A stretch of DNA of 64,000 nt from Epiperipatus broadwayi (GCA_028023455.1 JAQFVV010013342.1:45001-109000); one strand, 5' to 3'; counted from the first letter of the stretch, positions 42,301 to 55,096 are shown. Program-made: numbers and translations. Notes: generated from the letters alone by a model not told the origin.

Positions 42301-43577
42301 ATTTAATACTTATCAGTCGATTAATCATTTTCCTTCAGCTTTCAAATGCAGGTGAATGTTTTATTTTACTGAAAATATCACATTTCTTTCAACCAGTCAT
42401 CAGATGTAGAATATTTAATTTCATTTCAGACAAGACTTTTTTCTATATGATATGCTGGTTGATGATGAATCAGGGAATTTCCCCAGACAAGATTTATATT
42501 CTTCTTAGCCTGCCATCCTTATATTTTCACTCTTCAAAAAACTTTATTTAAAAAAAAAGATTTTAAAAAGGTTATCTGGCAGAATTAAAATGCTTGTCTT
42601 CCTTAGTTTCAATATTTTAAAATCTCTTTTTTTTTATTTTTCCCAGACAGGTTTTATACTTTATTTTTTAGTTAGAGTAATCAGTAACAAACAATATAAG
42701 AAACTTGCACTTACATGATTTTTGGAAAACTTAATTTGTTTTTCAAGTAAAATTATCTTAAACCTTTTCCTTCTCACTCTGCTGGTAAAAATCACACTCT
42801 TATAATATTCCATCTCTTCTCTTTGATCTAAGATGAGACAACTTTAAAATTGAAGTTCTCACCAAACTTAAGTAATCTTTTTAAACACAAAATTGTGAAA
42901 CAAATAATTTAACAGTTTTAACTCTTTTTTAAATATGTAATAATGGTAGATTTGTGTATGTAATGTACACTCACACACACACACTGCCATTTACATCATT
43001 TATAAAATTGGCCTATTACAGCAATCTAAATGGTATTTTTAGAAATTATGATCTTAATATCTAAAACTAAATCCTTAACTTTCAAACCCCAAACTACAAC
43101 TTTCAAACCCCAAATTATAATCATAGAAAAACAAAAATAGAAATAGAATAAAAATATTAGAATTTAGCAAGTGTAGGCTAGCTTTGAAGAGAGTTTAATA
43201 TTTGAAATATGCAATGATAATTAAATAGCTTACACACACCCTGCCTATATATGTGTTATTATTCTACTTTTTTAACAAAAAAAAATATTGAATAATTAAC
43301 CATGTGTACTACTCTTTTTGAGTTTTTTATCAGCACACAAACAAATAACAAATATAACTGTTGCCCCACTCTCTTTCTGTCCTAGGCTTTTAGAAATTGA
43401 TCTTGTAGGGTTTAAACTTGGGTGCCCTACAGCTTCCTTTACTATATAAAATGTAATGATGATTTTTGTTCCACATTTTCTTTCATGCACATTACTACAA
43501 ATCTAGCTACTGACTAAATTGTAATGGCACAATATATATATATATATATATTTGCATAACATGTGTATGTACATACT
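42301..43577. other. gene-free AT-rich stretch
   Basis: No gene is seen. A short (TA)n lies near 43530-43551. Confidence 0.35.
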
Positions 43578-44036
43578 GTTACATTGCGTCCCTCTTATTT
43601 GTGAATTTTAAGTGCATTGATCACTTTTTTCTTATGTATTGACCACTTTAAATTCTTATTTTTAATGACATTATTTTTCTAGAGTGCATTTTAGTTTTTA
43701 TTTTTATCATTAGGTAATAAGTGTAATGTTAAGAGAGGCAGGCAGCAAAGTATTTTGTGCTGATTAAACCAACATTTAATTTCTTGTGGAAGCTGTGACT
43801 ACATAATGGACATTTTTGTGCACAACGGATTATGAACAAGGACTTTAAGATTGCAAATAGGAGGACTTCTCTACGGCACATTCAACTTACAAAAATATTT
43901 ATTTTATTTGGTTAGTGGGCATTTTTTTATTCCAGAATTATTTTTTATTATATGCCGGGACTTTTCTACAAGCACATCATCACATTATTATTTATTCTTC
44001 ACACTGCCCATCTGTAGAACAAAGTTACCGCAACAA
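43578..44036 (-). repeat. candidate LTR, different from R3
   Basis: On the minus strand the segment starts TGTTGCGGTAAC and ends ...GACGCAATGTAACA, giving TG...CA ends typical of LTRs. It lies about 480 bases downstream of a minus-strand gag/integrase-like frame, where a 3' LTR would be expected. There is no second copy in the window and no clear polypurine tract next to it, so the call is tentative. Confidence 0.3.
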
Positions 44037-44515
44037 AAGTCTTAATCCAACCAAAAATTAGGCCTGAAATTTATATCATTGCCCAAATACTTGCTTAACA
44101 CATTTTTTTTATTTTCTTTCATAATGATTTATTTTCATTAGTACTTTTATCGTACTTTTGTTTATTTCACTTATATTTTTAAAGCGTTTATTTTACTCTC
44201 CTATTTTTATTTTTTTTAACTTTACTTTAAAAGAAATATTTTTATTATGGGTATTTATTTCGATTTTCTCACATTTATTTTGTTTGCATCATGCTCCGCT
44301 ATGTTTTAGACTTATGAGCAGGAATATCTCAATAATCGAGAAGACATAATAGAGGGTTTTGACATAACTGTATTTAACATTTTCAAACTAAGTTTTTTAA
44401 GAATTTATTTCTGTCATTTTTTTATTTCATTTTTCATTATTACAACTAACTTTAGTCATTTTCCCATTATTCAAAATCCATGGTCATTAATTAGTAGGTC
44501 AAACCGGTGAATGTG

Positions 44516-45133
44516 TCAGATTTTATTTTTAGTTTTAATCTGGTGATTCTTTATTATTTTTGGCCCTCCAATTAACTTCAATGACCTGGCATTAAACGTT
44601 TCTTTTTCTATATTGCCTTTGGCTGGCACAAAAGCATTCTTGTTATATTGACAGAATATAGTATATGGGCCTTTATATATCATCTGGATTCTTTTATAAA
44701 TGTGTTTCTTAGGATGACTCACAGGGTTTTTTATAACATAGGTGTTCACACTCAGCTGGTCAGGCTTCTTTAGTTCAGTTTGCAGACTATTTTGGCTATA
44801 ATTTACTTGATTAACTTTTAAAGTTAAATTTGTAATTTCAACTTTTATAGCTTCAATCACATTTCTATTTTCTATTTTATTTTTTTGTACTACCTCTCTC
44901 ACTAACTCTATCTTTACTTTATGTTCTATTTTATTCTCTACTTGTATTTTACTCTCATTTATTTTTTCCCTAATTTCTTCTTTTATTTGATCGTATGCCA
45001 TTATGATCTGTTGTTTAAATTTTTTAAGCATTTCAGTCTGCACTTGCAATTTTCTGTTTGTGTCATTATTTTGGTTCCTAAGTTCTTCTGCTATTGTTTT
45101 ATATTCACCAGCTGTTTCTTTTTTGTTTTTCAA
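44516..45133 (-). pseudogene. gag-like coiled coil fused to integrase-like C-terminus
   Basis: The 205-residue open frame has two parts. Residues 1 to about 125 are charged and helical, rich in E/K/Q with repeated IEN/VENKIEHKVKIEL-type heptads, as in the N-terminal coiled coils of some Ty3/gypsy Gag proteins. Residues about 140-190 contain PKKHIYKRIQMIYKGPY, then NKNAFVP-KGN and TFNARSLKLIGG. This resembles the small beta-barrel C-terminal end of gypsy-type integrases (x-Y-x-GPY ... NAY ... N-x-x-S-L-K). Protease, reverse transcriptase, RNase H and the integrase core are absent. The likeliest reading is an internally deleted LTR retrotransposon in which gag start and pol end are joined in frame. 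A captured gene is less likely. Both family assignments are from motif resemblance only. Confidence 0.4.
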
Positions 45134-45634
45134 ACATGCAAGTTAATAATACTATTATCTCGCTATTGTCTATTTAATTATTTTCAACCTTCATTTTGGT
45201 TTTATTTCTTATCACTTAATAATATTCTTAACACTTTTTACATCATATATCTTTAATATTTTATTTAATTTATAATCAAACATTAAGTGCTCAGTCATTT
45301 TTTCCACTACATTCCCCTTAATTTCACTTGCATGCCGATTTCTAACATAGTGCCTACCCGCACCTATTTTCCTATATCTATAAAGTATATATTTTTTCTT
45401 TTTAATACCAACTCTATTATTCCATTAATAACAACTATATTATTTCGTTAAACAAAACACCCTTATCTTTCTTTTATAGCATATAAAATTATCTTTAGTG
45501 TCATTTGTTTTCTTTCATAAATTATTTCATTTTAATTATATGTTTTTATTTATGTGAGCTGTAATTTCTTTATATTATGCATTTTTCTTTTTTAAATTTG
45601 AATGAATGTTCGAGCTCTCACATTGGACAACATT
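45134..45634 (-). other. putative leader between R3 copy 2 and gag-like ORF
   Basis: Read on the minus strand, the bases next to the R3 end give TTGTCCAATGTGAGAGCTCG followed by AACATTC. The general form (TTG..., then a 'TCGAAC' block) resembles the primer-binding region that follows the 5' LTR in some gypsy elements. The stretch is A-rich on the minus strand, as retroelement leaders often are. Confidence 0.3.
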
Positions 45635-46595
45635 TGTAATGACAATTATCCTTCCTTAAACCTTTAGACTTTTACAATTTGAACTTTTTAATTTTAAAAA
45701 CTTTCTAATAATTTATTTATACTTTTTTTATAAAGAACTCATCATATTAATTTACAATATGATTTTTAAGGGACCCATTGCACAAACAGAGGGGTAAATA
45801 TGACAAATAATTACATATTAATTATACCCCCAGTCAGACTGTGATTTAATAAAATATTAAACCAACAGTCACCTTTCCAGACTGGAATAGCTCCTTGGCT
45901 GCATGAAACATGAAACATATGATGGGGATATTTATAATGGGTTTAAAACCCAGAGCATCATCCAATACTTACAGTGGAACTCATGAAATGTCATTAACAC
46001 ATTTCAAGTGCTTGACCCATGGCTAGTCTTTAACATGAGACCGGATACACATTTGCTTATATGAATGGAAAAAGAAAGACTGAAAAACAACATTAATAAT
46101 TTAAACAAATTTATTAAAAAATAATACTTAAATATAATAGAATAAGAAAAATAAAATATAAACACATTAGGTAATATACACTTAACACATTTTGCATGTT
46201 TATTTATGAATTATATTTCGGATGAGTTATAAAGTTTTCATACTGACATAAAAAATTTCAACATTATCTTTAATTTCCATAGGTGATTCAAATAGTTTTT
46301 GGTTTCCATGGTAGGTATGCATGGTTCTTAAATTTTATATATGGGTATGTGCAATTCTTAGCTATTCTTTGTAGGTGGTGATCACCCCTTTCTCCTCCAA
46401 TCTGGTCAGTTTTCTTGGCCGAGGTATTAATAACATGAAGGCAGTTTCTTGGTGACTTGTTCTAAGGCATGTCTGTTTAACTTAATTTAGTAGTGTGGGT
46501 TGAAACTTAAGCAGAAGACAAGTTATCATAATTTATTATTGAATTTTGCTAATGGCACATGGGAGAAGAGTGGAGGAAACTACTGCACCCCAGCA
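45635..46595 (-). repeat. LTR-like repeat R3, copy 2
   Basis: The partner of 38529-39525. On the minus strand it starts near TGCTGGGGTGCAG and ends ATTGTCATTACA, so TG...CA ends are possible. It lies upstream, on the minus strand, of the gag/integrase-like frame, in the position of a 5' LTR. The expected matching 3' LTR is missing, so the element would be truncated or composite. Confidence 0.5.
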
Positions 46596-48020
46596 TTCGA
46601 TTCTAGACAATCATGTAATATATAATAACCACATTCCACTCTTTTACACTTTAAAGCAAAATATATTTATTAATTTTACATTTTTGACTATTCCTAGCAT
46701 ACTTTGTCAGATCTACAAAAATTTAAACATCATATCAATACAACCAGATTTCATACATATATTTATTAAATTTTTACAATTTTACCAACTTAATTATTAA
46801 CATCATTTTATATATAAAACTTATTATTATATAATTTTAAAATCTACTTTACCCTTTATTTCTATTCTTAATTATTATCATATTTATATTTATTTACCTT
46901 TTTCCTTTGCCATAATTTTATAAATTCAATGTAATATTTATGAAATCTTTCTTATATTACTATATTCATATATTTAACCTGATTAAACATATTACTATAT
47001 TCATAAATTTAACCTTATTTTACATTTCATCCATTATCTTAATTTATAATTATTTTATTCTATTCATTAATTCCATTTTACCCATATTTTATCCCTGCTT
47101 CTTATTTTTTTATAAAATTATTTTAATTATGTTAATTGTTATATGTATTTTTATTTTTATTTCTTACCTTATTATCTACTAAAACTTTCTCTCCTCCACC
47201 ATTTTCTATCCTATCATACACTCTATTTTTATCTATATACAGCTCCCTCTATTACCTATTATACAAACTACTTATTTATTTTATTTCTTACTAGTTTTCA
47301 CTGTTTATTTTATTTATTTTTATACTAAGATAGTTTTTAAACCACTTTCTCTATTAATGCTTGGATTTATCTTTTTATTAAAATTGCCACCCTCATTTTT
47401 CTATCCCTTTTGCTACTTGCAGAACTTATCATTCTAATATTCTCTTTTTCTAGTTTATGACCTGTCTCCATAAAATTCATATATACCGATGATTCTCTAT
47501 CTTATTTATGTTGTTTTAACCTAGTATATTATAACAGAACCATGGGGTACACCATATGATGACACAAATGTGACTGAGTAGTTGGATGATTTGAAAGAAA
47601 TGTGTAAACCAACCTGCACCAAGTCATATTCTAAATTTATGATTCAATGGCACATTTTGGGTGCATCAGATGTTACTGAATCAGGAATGTTATATAATGA
47701 AGGGAGCACATCTCACAACCGTCAGACTTAGACCCTCAAATAGGATGCTAAAGATGTCACAATGAAATGCCCAGTTCCAAATCACATCTAATTTTAGTAT
47801 GCTAACTTACAATTTACTTACAATATTTCAATATGACCTAGACTAATGCATATTCATTACATCTCCCTTCTGAGGCCCCATTGCACCATGGAATTCAAAC
47901 TCAGAAAGTTCTTGCAGTCATCTCTCTTCAAGGATGGACGTACTCAATTATTAATCAAATATATAAGTATAGATATAGGAAAGTACTGATAGTGATAAAT
48001 CATTTAAAAAATAAATACAT
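46596..48020. other. gene-free stretch, possible decayed retroelement
   Basis: No gene is called. From 46800 to 47500 the plus strand is strongly pyrimidine-rich, so the minus strand is A-rich, like the leader beside R3. It could be remnant retroelement sequence, but I find no motif. Confidence 0.3.
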
Positions 48021-48174
48021 AATAATGATGATGATCACCAAACCTTTATTGGTGTAAATTCATAATGATGATGATGATGATCAAACATCTAGTGGTATAA
48101 ATGCATGATGATGATGGTGATGACCAATCATCTAGTGGTATCAATGCACAATGATGATGGTGATGATCAAACAG
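48021..48174. repeat. 43-bp minisatellite with ATG core
   Basis: Units start at 48021, 48064, 48107 and 48150 (partial). Each has an (ATG)n block of variable composition followed by 'atca--aaacatctagtggt-taaatgcat'-like sequence. The period of 43 holds exactly for three units. Confidence 0.85.
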
Positions 48175-48486
48175 AGATCAGATTGATTTAAACAACTTAA
48201 TACATTTATTAACAACATATATAATAAATATTTACAAACAAAAATAATAAAATCAATAAATATTCGGTTATCAAGAATGGTTTCTATCACTTTGACGGCT
48301 TCACACAACAGAAACAAAATAATCTGAAGTATATTATATACAAAATTATATAATATAATTCATTAAATATATACATAAAACAAAAACAATCAGCAAAATG
48401 AGAGTTCACTAATTCTAAAACTACATTAAAGTAATTATTAGAATTATATTTTTAGGTTAGGTTAAATATATTTATAACTATCTTTT

Positions 48487-48520
48487 ATCAATATATATAT
48501 ATATATATATATTGATGGTT

Positions 48521-48562
<42 letters not shown>

Positions 48563-48567
48563 AACCA
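48487..48567. repeat. two adjacent palindromic TA tracts
   Basis: 48487-48516 is ATCA-(AT)n-TGAT and 48516-48567 is TGGTTCA-(AT)n-TGAACCA. Both are perfect palindromes and they share one base. The second has seven non-TA bases in each arm. Open frames running through them are spurious. Confidence 0.85.
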
Positions 48568-51500
48568 ACCGCCTCTCAACTACACCTAAAATTACCAATA
48601 AAATATGGGAAACAATAACAACTATCGACAAAAAAATATCAAGTAATATTTTATTATATTTTGTCCTCCTAAACCTCCCTTCCAGAAAGTGGTTGGTTTT
48701 CAGGTAAAGTGTCAACTATCATCAGTAGCGAACTACCAATAACACCCAATGCTTGACTACCAAATATACACTGACCAAATAAACACTTTATTTTATTTTT
48801 AAAAGAAAAAAGAAAATCCCTTAGGTGCCATCTAATTACATTAGAATTAGCATGTCTATCTGATCAGCATAATTTGGTACCTGAAGTCCCCGCTAACTCA
48901 ATCAGTTTCCAACCACCCACTAATAGACAAACAAAAGGTATCTTAAATGCCCCCCTTGAAGCTACTACTACTTTTTTAAAAAAACTAAAATAATTTCCCG
49001 AACCATTCAAAATAATACTTCAATCCTTTAAAACCATAATAATAATATTATACTGACTGCCGAAACATTTAGATCTTTCACTTAGTGAATCTTTTATGAA
49101 ATACTATTACCAATAGTTAGATTTTTGTCCTACTTTTATTAAGAAAAATAAATATTTATTCTTACCCGCATGTATCAAAATAAACAAAAATATTTTAAGA
49201 AAAATAATTTCAGTATTTTTTTTATTTAAATATCTTATCTTATAATGAAACACACACTTTTTTAAAAAAAAAAATAAAATAAAGCATTTTAATACATTAC
49301 TTTAGCAAATAAAGTATACATGTTACATTATATTTTATTTCTCTCTTTTTTTTTTAAAAAAATCAGATCACACATACATGCATGCAACTGTTTCAAAAAT
49401 ATTATTTAATAATAGAAGCTGATTTTACTTGTTTTTATTATTGCAAATATTATCTTTTGAAGTTTAAAGTTTATTTTTTAAGATTATTTCATAAAGTTCA
49501 AAGTTCTTTAAATAAATTCTATCTTTTATTTTAAGAAGAAATCGGGAATGTTAAGATATCAAAGTCAAATAATTACCTAGGTTTTTTTTTAATATGATGT
49601 AAAACAGCACAATGGAATTATTTATAACTCATTGATGACCAGTAAATGACTCCTCTGTAGATCCATTGGCATAGTATGATTTTCGTGGCTGGTTTGGTGT
49701 AGACACACTTCCCTGTTCATTTAGTCTATTTAAACATGATCACTCTCAGAACTAATTGCAGATCTTAAATGCATAGAGTGGCTTTGGTCAACTGCACACG
49801 ACATTGGTTTTAACAATGCAACACTTTTTTGGAGATATTATTTCAAGAAATAAGCACCACACATGCACAAGCCCCAGAATAATAAAATGTTGTGCTATTT
49901 ATACTGGTTTAAGCAATGGAAAACTTTAATAGCAGCAGCGGCTTTGGTCTCATGAAATAAATCAGCTTTTGCTTCTGATTTTCATTAAAAATCACATACA
50001 CACATGCACATATATTTAATTATTTTATTATAAGATAAAATGAAATCTCTTTATTTCTTTTATTATAAATTCATTTAAAGAATATTAAAATCAATTTTTA
50101 TTGTAAGCTTATTTTCCTCCTTTAAACAAAAAAATCTTATTATTTTAAAAAGCATTTACAGTTTATTTTTATTTAATAACAAATCCCCTCTCCCCCCTGC
50201 TCTTTAGTTTTTACATTTTATTCTCTCAATTTTAAATTTTTATATTTTAAAACATGGGACTCATAAAATTAATAAAATATCAATGTACTTCGGTACAATA
50301 TATATATATAGCTTCACTCCCATTTATATATGTGTGTAAGTCATAGTAAATATTAATGATATATATGAAAAAGACCATTTACTCAGTGGACTAATTGTCC
50401 ACTCAGAAGTAAAACAAAATTACAAGTAAATATTATTAAAACTTATTAGTAAATAATATAGTTTTGTTTGTCCTAAAGTTTGCACTCAATGTTAAATATA
50501 TAAAAACCTTACTTGAGATCGCCTTGATGGATCAATGTTGAATATACAGAGAATCTGTAAAATTACTTTTATTAAAAATAATACATATTAATTGACTGTG
50601 ATGCCTTTTTAAAAATACATCAACATGTGACTCATTCTATTCTTTGCTTCCTCTTGTAAATTGCAGGTGATCAAATTTTAAATTAATCTTTAATACACAA
50701 TAAAAAATTACAATACATAAACTTTAAAATAGAAATGATAACAGCAAAAAAAAATCACATCAATATATATATATATATCTTGAGGAAAACAAGCATTTTG
50801 TCTACAGTTATGAGTTTATAAACTTAAATGTCAATCTCCATGTACAATGTTTTTGTTCACCAACTGTGATGCTATTTATGTATTTCATGTCTCTTGATTA
50901 AAACAATCACATATAAAATATCTCTCCTGAATGTATATAAATCCATGGAAGATTGATGTACACCAGTGTTTTATAAATAGACATCTTGTATCAATATATA
51001 TATATATATTGAGACAAAATCTGTTACACACATTTTTGCTTCACTATCTGGTGATTCAAAACCTTAAATCAGAGGTTTAAACCCAGGTATATATTTGTAA
51101 ATAACAAGAGAGTGTAAAGACATACATACAAGAGTTTTAACCTGCCCCCCCCTTCTTTTTTGTACTTTCGTAAATTAAACATTTTATTTTAAGAATATTT
51201 ATTAATTTTAATTCGAAAATAGTTAAATTTCCATTCCTTTAAATAATCATGTATGTGTATTCAAGATTCTTAAAAATATATTATTGATCATAATTATATA
51301 TTAAAAAAGGGTTTATATTTGTTTTATATTTTTTAGTCGTGTATTTTATTTTAGATGATGCAATACCAAAGAAGGTTCTGGAGAGTAATTAAAACAACTT
51401 AGAAATAAAAGAATGTTCTTGCTTTAATTTAAAAAGGGTAATTAATAAATTAAAATCCCTAAGCAAACATAATGTTAATGGAAATTATATCTTTTGAATC

Positions 51501-54236
51501 TATTTCCATCCTCGAAATACATTAAAGCAATACTCTCCAGAACTTGTTGTATTATCGTTGAAAATAAAGAATAAGTGCATTCAGGACACTTAATGGACAT
51601 CCAGGCCTCATCAGCAGAAAGAGAATATTCGAAAAGGTCTTGCTAGCATATAAATGGAGCGAAAATTTTAGGCTAGGGGTTTTTGTGTGCCATTTTATTC
51701 AGTGTTGCAGAACGGATCCACATCAGTCAAAATCTTGAAATATGAATTCGGAATAGAGGGACTAAATTTGCTCCCCCTTTCTTCTTCAAAATCATTTTCA
51801 CACTGCTATGCTAACATGCCATCTCCAGTTACAGATTGCCTAAATTAAATGCTGAACTAACTATATCAAGATGCCAGCCATTATTATTCCAAACATTGCA
51901 TTGCCAACTATGTTTTCTTATTTTTTAATCTTATGTGTATCGATCCTTATGGACATCAAGTCTTCAAGTAATGAAAAGTAAATCCTAATCATGCTGCTAA
52001 TATGAACTCTTAAAACATTCACTTTTAAAATCAAAATTATTTGTAATGTAATTTTCTCCTTATTTAGACATGGCATTATAGCACTAGTTATAACCATTCT
52101 GTAAAGTAATTACTCCTTTTGTACAAATTTAATGCACAAATCTATCACTTTATTTTTTTATGCATTTCTTTAATGGGATTCACAATTTCTATTATTAATA
52201 TTTTAAAAGCGGCAAACTTTTAATTTTAATATTATAAATTTTTGTATGATTTAATTTAATATGTTAATAGTTCAATCTAGCAAACAGATCCTAAATTTTC
52301 TTATTACTGTATCCTCGATATTATGGGATGTTAAATAGTAAATGTAAGTTTTCTTACCTAACTAAAAATTTTCTCTATTTAATAAGATTTTTAAGTTATT
52401 CTATTTGCTTATTGGCAGATGATCTGCTGCTACATTTAAATTATCAATTTATTGCCATTTTCATGCTATTAATTTTATTTTTATACTTTATTTAAAAGTA
52501 AACATAATGGCCTTACCTTTTCTGTTTTTTTAGTATTATATGGTCAATCATTTGCCCATCACACCATCTATCGTGGTAATTATGTTATGGAATTAATTAC
52601 TAGTTAGCATATTAATTTGCTTCATGAAGAGAACAATATTCCCACTTTTTTATTGTTTGACATCCTAATATTAGAGGTGATCTGTGTACCTTTCAAGAGG
52701 TTCAAATTCCGTCATATCATTATGATAGATTCTATTAAATTACAAGGGCCTTAATTCACATATCAGCATAAATTAAAAACCTGATTTATTTTTTATTATT
52801 AGCATTGCTTGGCTTAGATACCATTATGAAATTTCCTCATCTTGCTTTGTTAACCTTAAAACTGGGAGGACCGGGATTAATTACTTACGGCATATCCTTG
52901 AATGGCATTTGGAAGCACTGACTCCAGGATACTGTCAGGTTGTCATTTAGGTTCTGCATGAGTTAACACTGGAAAAATCGGAACATGAATTTCCTACACA
53001 ATCACTTTTTTCAAATGCCAATATGTCATGTGCGCAGGCACATTTCACATAATTATATAATTGATGAAGTATTTGTTTTAAAATGGACTCAACCTTTTCT
53101 AGCATTATCATTTAGTCAGCACCACAATTCTTATTTAATATTCTTATATTTGCCCATTTTAAATCTGTATGACTAATGCCATGATTTCTAAAATCTGTCT
53201 TCTATTTTCGTTTATATTATAGGTTCGTAAATGTCATTTTAAAGCTTATTTAAGCTACCTGCTCTCTCATTGAAACAATGTTTGAGTGCTCTAATAAACA
53301 ATGCTATATAAATCTTCTCAAGTCAAAAGGAATAGGATAAAATACAAATAATTTTTCTGTCTCAACATTTTGAGGTCTAATGACTGTTTAATTAAATCAT
53401 GTAAACTATACAAGATTTTTGTGTGTGGTTCCAATGAACCATAGTAAATTAAATTGTTGTAACTTATATCCCATTGATCTGTTCTTTAAGGCCATATATT
53501 TTTCATAAATAATCATAGCGTTCAAATTATAAATTGGTAAAATTGATATCTACTGTTAGCATATTAAGCCGCAACATTTTGACTATCTGTACCTTTTTTT
53601 GAATCATCATATTCAATTGGGGATTTGCATATTATTTAATTATTAACTTATGTGCTATTATTATGTAATTTTTTAAATACGCAAATCAGTGCTCATAATA
53701 AGGTGAAACTCAAAATTCTATTAGTGTTATATGTAAATAGATTTGCAACTGTTTGTTAAATTAAATAAAATATTCATTTATTCATTTTCTCCTAATTAAT
53801 ATTAATAAATTATTAACCATATAATTAGTACTTAAGTTTGTTTCCTCATGATTTATGCATACACATCGTTAATTAGATTGCATCATATATAACTCATTTC
53901 CACTGACCTTAAGCCCACTTCTAAGATTTATTAATAAATTTTGATAAAAAGTGTAATTATAATCTTAAACTGTTTTATTCTGTTGGGGGTTTGAAGCCTA
54001 GTAGTATCATCATTCTTTGTCGAACTCGTTTCTCCACTGTTGCTCTGGGACAGGAATGAATAAGATCGCATCTGTTATCATCAGAAATATTGTTCATAAT
54101 GTTATAAATCTGGAAAATGGGAAATAGGGCAGAGTTCATGATTGTTCCTAACTTATGTATCTTGTACACAATTGTACTCTAGGCATTTTTGCCTAGATTC
54201 TAGCTTTTGTTAGACGAACATATAATTCTGACTGGT
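48568..54236. other. long gene-free AT-rich stretch
   Basis: No convincing gene is seen. A palindromic TA tract lies at 50991-51012 and shorter TA tracts near 50300 and 50763. A B-box-like 'gaggttcaaattccg' near 52699 may mark another old SINE, but I cannot place an A box convincingly. Open frames at 52985-53176 (+) and 53975-54169 (-) have no motif. Confidence 0.4.
50991..51012. repeat. perfect palindromic TA tract
   Basis: TCAA and TTGA flank a (TA)n core, forming a 22-base perfect palindrome. Confidence 0.8.
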
Positions 54237-54238
54237 AC

Positions 54239-54260
54239 AATATATATATATATATATATA
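54239..54260. repeat. (TA)n, first of the TA-separated series
   Basis: An alternating AT tract that opens a series of islands ending at about 56002. Confidence 0.85.
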
Positions 54261-54354
54261 ATTAAGAGCATGCTAAATAGCTCTAAACAAGCTTTTTTTA
54301 TTTATGATAAATGCTACTACAAGAGAAGGCATTCAAATCACTGTTATCTTGAAT

Positions 54355-54481
54355 TGTCCCCATCCCCAAATGGGTTTCGACCTATGGGTCTCTTCAGTGA
54401 GGAGTTGGGACATTAGATTCAAAAAACCAACTCAAGCAAAGCATTTATCTATAGGTCGAAACAGGTCTGGGGATGGGGGCA
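54355..54481. mobile_element. inverted-repeat island, PLE-like ends
   Basis: A 31-base inverted repeat is present: 54355-54385 pairs with 54451-54481 with few mismatches. The arms contain 'tttcgacctat' and 'ccccatcccc'. The left arm continues as 'gggtctcttcagtgagg'. Motifs of the form 'tttcgacc-atgggtctc-tcagtg' are common near PLE ends, so this is probably a short PLE remnant, but no protein is left to prove it. The open frames across it are not genes. Confidence 0.5.
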
Positions 54482-54482
54482 A

Positions 54483-54485
<3 letters not shown>

Positions 54486-54525
<40 letters not shown>
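54486..54525. repeat. (TA)n
   Basis: A pure TA tract separating the 54.3-kb island from the 489-bp foldback. Confidence 0.95.
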
Positions 54526-54528
<3 letters not shown>

Positions 54529-55011
54529 TTCCAACCAGTAACCACCTAAACATTCACAGTAAAATATAGTAATCAATATTTCTCACTGCTGTCAAGGCAA
54601 GCTTCACACCTTTTAATAGCAAGAATGGAATCCATTCTTACTAATGGCCCATTGAATATATATGGACACTTAAAGCTTGCAACTTGACTACAGAGTATGA
54701 AATATTGATACATTAAAGTTTAAATAAACCTCTTTAAACATGAAATAAACATGTCACTGTAATGCAGACTAATAAATTCATTACAGTGGCATGTTTATTT
54801 CATGTTTAAAGAGGTTTATTTAAACTTCAATGTATCAATATTTCATACTCTAGTTAAGTTGCAAGCTTTAAGTGTCCATATATATTCAATGGACATTAGT
54901 AAGAATGGATTCCATTCTTGCTATTAAAATATGTGAAGGTTGCCTTGACAGCAGTGAGAAATATTGATTACTATATTTTACTGTGAATGTTTAGGTGGTT
55001 ACTGGTTGGAA

Positions 55012-55014
<3 letters not shown>
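54526..55014. mobile_element. 489-bp near-perfect foldback element
   Basis: The left arm 54526-54764 (239 bp) is the reverse complement of the right arm 54779-55014 (236 bp), with a 14-bp spacer and few mismatches. The outer ends read 'aagttccaaccagtaacc' and its complement. It is embedded in (TA)n on both sides, consistent with insertion at TA, where any TA target duplication is invisible. It encodes nothing. The low divergence between arms means either recent formation or sequence homogenisation. It could be a MITE of a TA-targeting DNA transposon family or a fused pair of retroelement ends. No autonomous partner is visible here. Confidence 0.85.

Positions 55015-55096
<82 letters not shown>
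55015..55096. repeat. (TA)n, about 82 bp
   Basis: A pure TA tract on the right of the foldback. Confidence 0.95.

Noticed and set aside
43380-43445. Another possible SINE head ('gggtttaaacttgggtgcc')
   Set aside because: The B-box match is poor and no A box is found at a proper distance.
44921-45256. Plus-strand Phe/Tyr-rich open frame
   Set aside because: Complement of the A-rich gag-like coiled-coil region.
48021-48174. CRISPR-like repeat array
   Set aside because: Units are contiguous 43-bp tandem copies without unique spacers, in a eukaryotic genome.
51570-51650. 'ctcatcagcagaaag' block resembling PLE-end motifs
   Set aside because: Too short, with no inverted partner or coding remnant nearby.
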